Both the position numbers and the translations under genes were made by a program. DNA of 8,628 bases from an uncultured Acetobacteraceae bacterium (GTDB taxonomy: Bacteria; Pseudomonadota; Alphaproteobacteria; Acetobacterales; Acetobacteraceae), in NCBI GenBank assembly GCA_937874445.1, contig CALNAL010000251.1, positions 1 through 8,628 on the forward strand. Reading direction: 5' to 3'. Position 1 is the first letter of the stretch. Every line of letters starts with the position of its first letter. The notes under the pieces were generated by a model. It did no database searches. It was given only the letters and a program-made list of their open reading frames with translations, and had not been told where the DNA came from. Shown here piece after piece: positions 6,100 to 8,628 of the stretch.

Positions 6100-6123
6100 G
6101 TTCTCCTTTCTCGAAAGGAGAAC
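6100..6123. repeat. Hairpin C, 10-bp perfect stem
   Basis: GTTCTCCTTT (6100-6109) pairs with AAAGGAGAAC (6114-6123) around a 4-nt loop CTCG. In the cas transcript this hairpin comes first, about 20 nt after the cas3 stop codon. It could protect the cas3 mRNA end or pause transcription; no U-tract follows. Confidence 0.8.
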
Positions 6124-6142
6124 ACCTTCCTTGCCCTGCCTC

Positions 6143-8467
6143 CTACCACGCGTTGTTCTCCGCGCCCCGCCACTCGGGCGCATCGATGCGCAGCCCGACG
6201 GCCTCGTCGTAGAGTGCCCGGTCCTCCAGCCGCAGCAGGGCCTCCCCCGCCGCCGGATGGGCCGCCCGCAACACCCCCTGTGCCAGCCAGCGGTCGTGCA
6301 ATCCGCGCGGGATGGTCACGACATAGGGCTGCAACGCCCGTATCAGCCGCCCCGTCGGCCGCTCCGCCGCCGCCAGCGCGGCCAGCAGACGCTCTGCCTC
6401 CTCATCGTAGGGCACCAGCACCGGCGGCATCTCCTGGTCGATCAGCCGGAAGGTCTCGCCGATGTCGCGGAAGGGGAAAGCATCGTCCTTGGCGTGGCGC
6501 GCCAGGGCGGGCAGAACGCCGGGCTGGTCCTCGATCAGCGTGGCATCCAGTGCCGCCGGGTTGCCGGTTTCGCGCTGGCCGTAGAGGGTCTGGAAATAGG
6601 CGGTGATGGCCTCGGGAGCCAGCAGATCGCCCGCATGGTGGCGCAGCACGACCCGCGTCGCCTGCCAGAACTGCTCCAGCGCATGCGGCACCTTGGCCTC
6701 GGCGGGTTCGAACACCACCACCCGTCCCTCGGCCAGCAGTCCGTTGCGGTTGCAGCGACCCGCCGCCTGGGCGATCGAATCGAGCCCCCCCACGGCGCGC
6801 CAGACTTCCGGAAACGAAATGTCCACGCCGGCCTCGATCAAGGACGTGCTGACGATGCGCACCGGCCTGCCGCCTTCGAGCCGCGCCCGGGCCTCGGCCA
6901 GCGCCTTGCGACGGTGGCGCCCGCACATCAGCGTGCTGAGATGTACTGCCCCGGGCTGCGTGCGGATCGCCGCGAACAGAGCCTGCGCGTGGGCCCGGTT
7001 GCCGACGATCGCCAGCATCTGGGGCTGCTCGGCGAACCGCGCCGCGAGTTCGGCATCGGTGACCTTGCCGGGGCGCACCTCCACCCGCACCCGGCGCAGC
7101 GCCCGGTAGAGCGCCGGCGGGTCGGGGGCCAACTCCCGCGTGTCGTCGATCTCCAGCCCGGCCGCGAATCCGTCCTGCACCCGGAGCGCCGGCAGGGTCG
7201 CGGTGCACAGCCCCACGCGGGCCCGGTAGTTGGCCGCCAGTTCCCGCAGCGCGGCGAGGCAGGGGCGCAGCACGGGAAGCGGCAGGGTCTGTGCCTCGTC
7301 GAGCACGATCACCGAGCCCGCCAGGTTGTGCAGTTTGCGGCAGCGCGAGGGACGGTGGGCGAACAGGCTCTCGTAGAACTGCACCGCGGTCGTCACGACG
7401 ATCGGCGCGTCCCAGTTCTCGGCGGCGCGGCGCAGCTTGGCGAGAGCGTCGCGTGCGCCCGGGTCGGCCCGCGGGTCGTCCGCGGGCAGGCCACGCTCCC
7501 AGTCGAACCCGCTGTGGTGCTCCAGCACGTCCGTGCGCGTATCCAGGGCGTCGCGGAACACGCTCGCGGTCTGCTCGACGATCGAGGTGAAGGGAATGAC
7601 GTAGATCACCCGGCGCAGCCCGTGGCGGCGGGCGTGGTCGAGGGCAAAAGCGAGGGAGGCAAGTGTCTTGCCCCCTCCGGTCGGCACGGTAAGGGTGAAC
7701 AGCCCCGGCGGCAGGGCGCTGCGGCTGCGTACCCCGGCCAGCACCCGGGCGCGCAGGGCGTTGACCTCCGGCGCGGCCTTGCCGTGCAGCCCCGCAAGAT
7801 GGCTGTCCAGACGCGCCCGCAATGTTTCCAGAGAGGTCCCGCCGCCGCGCTCCACCCGCTCCCCCCGGGCGCGCGCATAGAATGCCTCGGTGGCGAGAAA
7901 ATCGGCGTCCACCAGGCAGGAAAAGATCATCCGGGTGAGGAAGGCCCGACTGAACCCGCGGGGCTCGGGCAGCGGATGATACCCTGCGCCGGGCAGCAGT
8001 TCGGCGGGCGCGGGCCAGGGCGGCAAGGTTCTCCCCCAGCTGCCGGCGGATTCGACGGATCGGGCCGGATCGAGGCGCCGCCGGAGTTCGTCGCCGTTGG
8101 CGAGGCCGGCGTGGTGCCCGGCAATGGCCGCCGCCATCAGCCCGCCGAGCGGACCGGGACATGCGGCCCGGGCGGCCCGGGCGCCGGCGGTGGAGTGGTC
8201 CGGCCCGCGATGGCGCTCTCCGCCGACGGAGGCGGCCCGCAGATAGTCCTGGAACCCGAGCGTGGCCTTGCCGAGATCATGCCTGCGCCCGACCGCTTCG
8301 GCGAGGCGGGTCCAACCGAAAGCCGTCGCCATCGCCCCGGCCAGGTCGGCGACATCGCCAAGATGGGAGGCCAGGGGCTCCCACTCCGATTCCGGGAGGT
8401 TTGCGAGGCTGTGGGCAAAGAACTGCGGGGCGGCCGAATCCGGGGGACTCTCCACGGACGCACGCAT
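6143..8467 (-). CDS. cas3: Cas3 HD nuclease-helicase
   Basis: Cas3 is recruited by target-bound Cascade, nicks the displaced strand and unwinds and degrades the DNA. With the ATG at 8465-8467 the protein has 774 residues. The N-terminal HD nuclease has FFAHS (H19), SHLGDV (H35), RRHDLGK (H63-D64), H91, GHH (H118-H119) and LVDAD (D187/D189). The SF2 helicase has Walker A VPTGGGKT (261-268), DEAQ (390-393), TAT (422-424), STSLIEAGVDIS (540-551) and QAAGRCNRNG (567-576). All key motifs look intact. I chose this start because GGAG (8475-8478) lies 7 nt upstream. An in-frame ATG at 8495-8497 would add ten residues but has no clear ribosome site. It is the first cas gene, separated from cas5c by 233 nt instead of the usual tight junction. 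Confidence 0.97.
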   Translation of the reverse strand: MRASVESPPDSAAPQFFAHSLANLPESEWEPLASHLGDVADLAGAMATAFGWTRLAEAVGRRHDLGKATLGFQDYLRAASVGGERHRGPDHSTAGARAARAACPGPLGGLMAAAIAGHHAGLANGDELRRRLDPARSVESAGSWGRTLPPWPAPAELLPGAGYHPLPEPRGFSRAFLTRMIFSCLVDADFLATEAFYARARGERVERGGGTSLETLRARLDSHLAGLHGKAAPEVNALRARVLAGVRSRSALPPGLFTLTVPTGGGKTLASLAFALDHARRHGLRRVIYVIPFTSIVEQTASVFRDALDTRTDVLEHHSGFDWERGLPADDPRADPGARDALAKLRRAAENWDAPIVVTTAVQFYESLFAHRPSRCRKLHNLAGSVIVLDEAQTLPLPVLRPCLAALRELAANYRARVGLCTATLPALRVQDGFAAGLEIDDTRELAPDPPALYRALRRVRVEVRPGKVTDAELAARFAEQPQMLAIVGNRAHAQALFAAIRTQPGAVHLSTLMCGRHRRKALAEARARLEGGRPVRIVSTSLIEAGVDISFPEVWRAVGGLDSIAQAAGRCNRNGLLAEGRVVVFEPAEAKVPHALEQFWQATRVVLRHHAGDLLAPEAITAYFQTLYGQRETGNPAALDATLIEDQPGVLPALARHAKDDAFPFRDIGETFRLIDQEMPPVLVPYDEEAERLLAALAAAERPTGRLIRALQPYVVTIPRGLHDRWLAQGVLRAAHPAAGEALLRLEDRALYDEAVGLRIDAPEWRGAENNAW

Positions 8468-8628
8468 CGAGCATCTCCATGGCTTGTCGCCAAACATGGC
8501 ACGCCCATGGTGTAGCGCATGAGATTGGCAAAAACAGGACGCCGGCGCGGGCGCCTGCGCGCCACGGCCGCGGGCCCGGCCGGCTGGCTGGGCGCGCAGG
8601 GCGAGGCGGGACGGCCGGCGCCCCCGAT
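8468..8628. other. Upstream region of cas3, no firm gene
   Basis: This stretch ends the window and should contain the promoter of cas3, but I see no good -35/-10 pair on the minus strand. From about 8540 it is extremely GC-rich. A plus-strand ATG at 8519-8521 opens a frame that stays open to the window edge (at least 35 codons, rich in Arg, Gly and Ala) and could be a divergent gene running out of the window. However, other frames are open too, on both strands, so it cannot be called. Confidence 0.4.

Larger units (their letters stand above)
5994..6133. repeat. 140-bp inverted-repeat element with three hairpins
   Basis: A perfect 9-bp inverted repeat, CAAGGAAGG at 5994-6002 and CCTTCCTTG at 6125-6133, bounds an AT-rich segment quite unlike the flanking cas genes. 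Inside are three strong inverted repeats at 6002-6029, 6043-6086 and 6100-6123. No open frame with a plausible protein is present. This looks like a small non-autonomous repeat of the MITE/REP type or a structured RNA element placed between cas3 and cas5c. None of the hairpins is followed by a clear U-run on either strand, so simple intrinsic termination is not well supported. I see no obvious target-site duplication next to the 9-bp ends. Confidence 0.65.

Noticed and set aside
6002..6123. Intrinsic terminator between cas3 and cas5c
   Set aside because: The hairpins are strong, but none is followed by a U-run on either strand, and the downstream genes are needed with Cas3. Termination remains possible but is not supported enough to call.
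5910..6173. N-terminal extension of cas5c through the hairpin element
   Set aside because: The frame is open but its sequence is made of the inverted repeats (Lys/Arg/Phe-rich) and unlike Cas5. The ATG at 5907-5909 has a good ribosome site and the expected protein length.
6131..8515. Plus-strand open frame of 794 codons antisense to cas3
   Set aside because: It mirrors cas3, whose HD and helicase motifs are unmistakable. The translated product is rich in Arg, Gly, Gln and His with no family likeness; long antisense frames are expected in GC-rich genes.
8519..8628. Start of a divergent plus-strand gene at the right edge
   Set aside because: Only about 36 codons are visible, other frames on both strands are also open, and no ribosome site or domain supports it.

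Overview
This window holds a complete, apparently intact type I-C (Dvulg/Csd) CRISPR-Cas locus. All genes lie on the minus strand in the canonical order cas3, cas5c, cas8c (with an internal cas11c), cas7c, cas4, cas1, cas2. A leader and a CRISPR array follow, and the array probably runs off the left edge of the window. Base composition is very GC-rich (roughly two-thirds or more by eye) with strong G/C at third codon positions. With this repeat type, that suggests a GC-rich bacterium, most likely a proteobacterium. I cannot name the genus.

Layout, right to left in the direction of transcription: 8468-8628 is GC-rich upstream DNA with no convincing gene. cas3 (6143-8467) encodes the HD nuclease-helicase. 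Next is a 233-nt gap, unusual for its AT-richness and for an inverted-repeat element at 5994-6133 containing three strong hairpins. Then comes a tightly packed cassette: cas5c, cas8c, cas7c, cas4 and cas1 overlap or abut (4-nt, 11-nt, 1-nt gap and 17-nt junctions), and cas2 follows 8 nt after cas1. A leader of about 215 nt (318-532) contains an AT-rich core with repeated motifs. The array at 24-317 has five identical 32-nt repeats.

How the parts fit, from family knowledge: Cas1-Cas2 with Cas4 insert new spacers at the leader-proximal repeat (286-317). Cas5c is the dedicated pre-crRNA endonuclease of I-C systems, replacing Cas6, and the repeat hairpin and 11-nt handle fit this. Cas5c, Cas7c, Cas8c and Cas11c form Cascade, which finds DNA targets and recruits Cas3 for degradation. 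No gene shows a frameshift, a premature stop or loss of its main motifs. The one notable change is His in place of the reference Tyr in the Cas5c active site.

The system itself is a known subtype. The parts most worth a second look are (i) a near-ideal internal Shine-Dalgarno and GTG start inside cas8c giving a 128-residue Cas11c, (ii) the hairpin-rich inverted-repeat element separating cas3 from the effector cassette, (iii) repeated motifs and an IHF-like site in the leader, and (iv) the Cas5c active-site variation.
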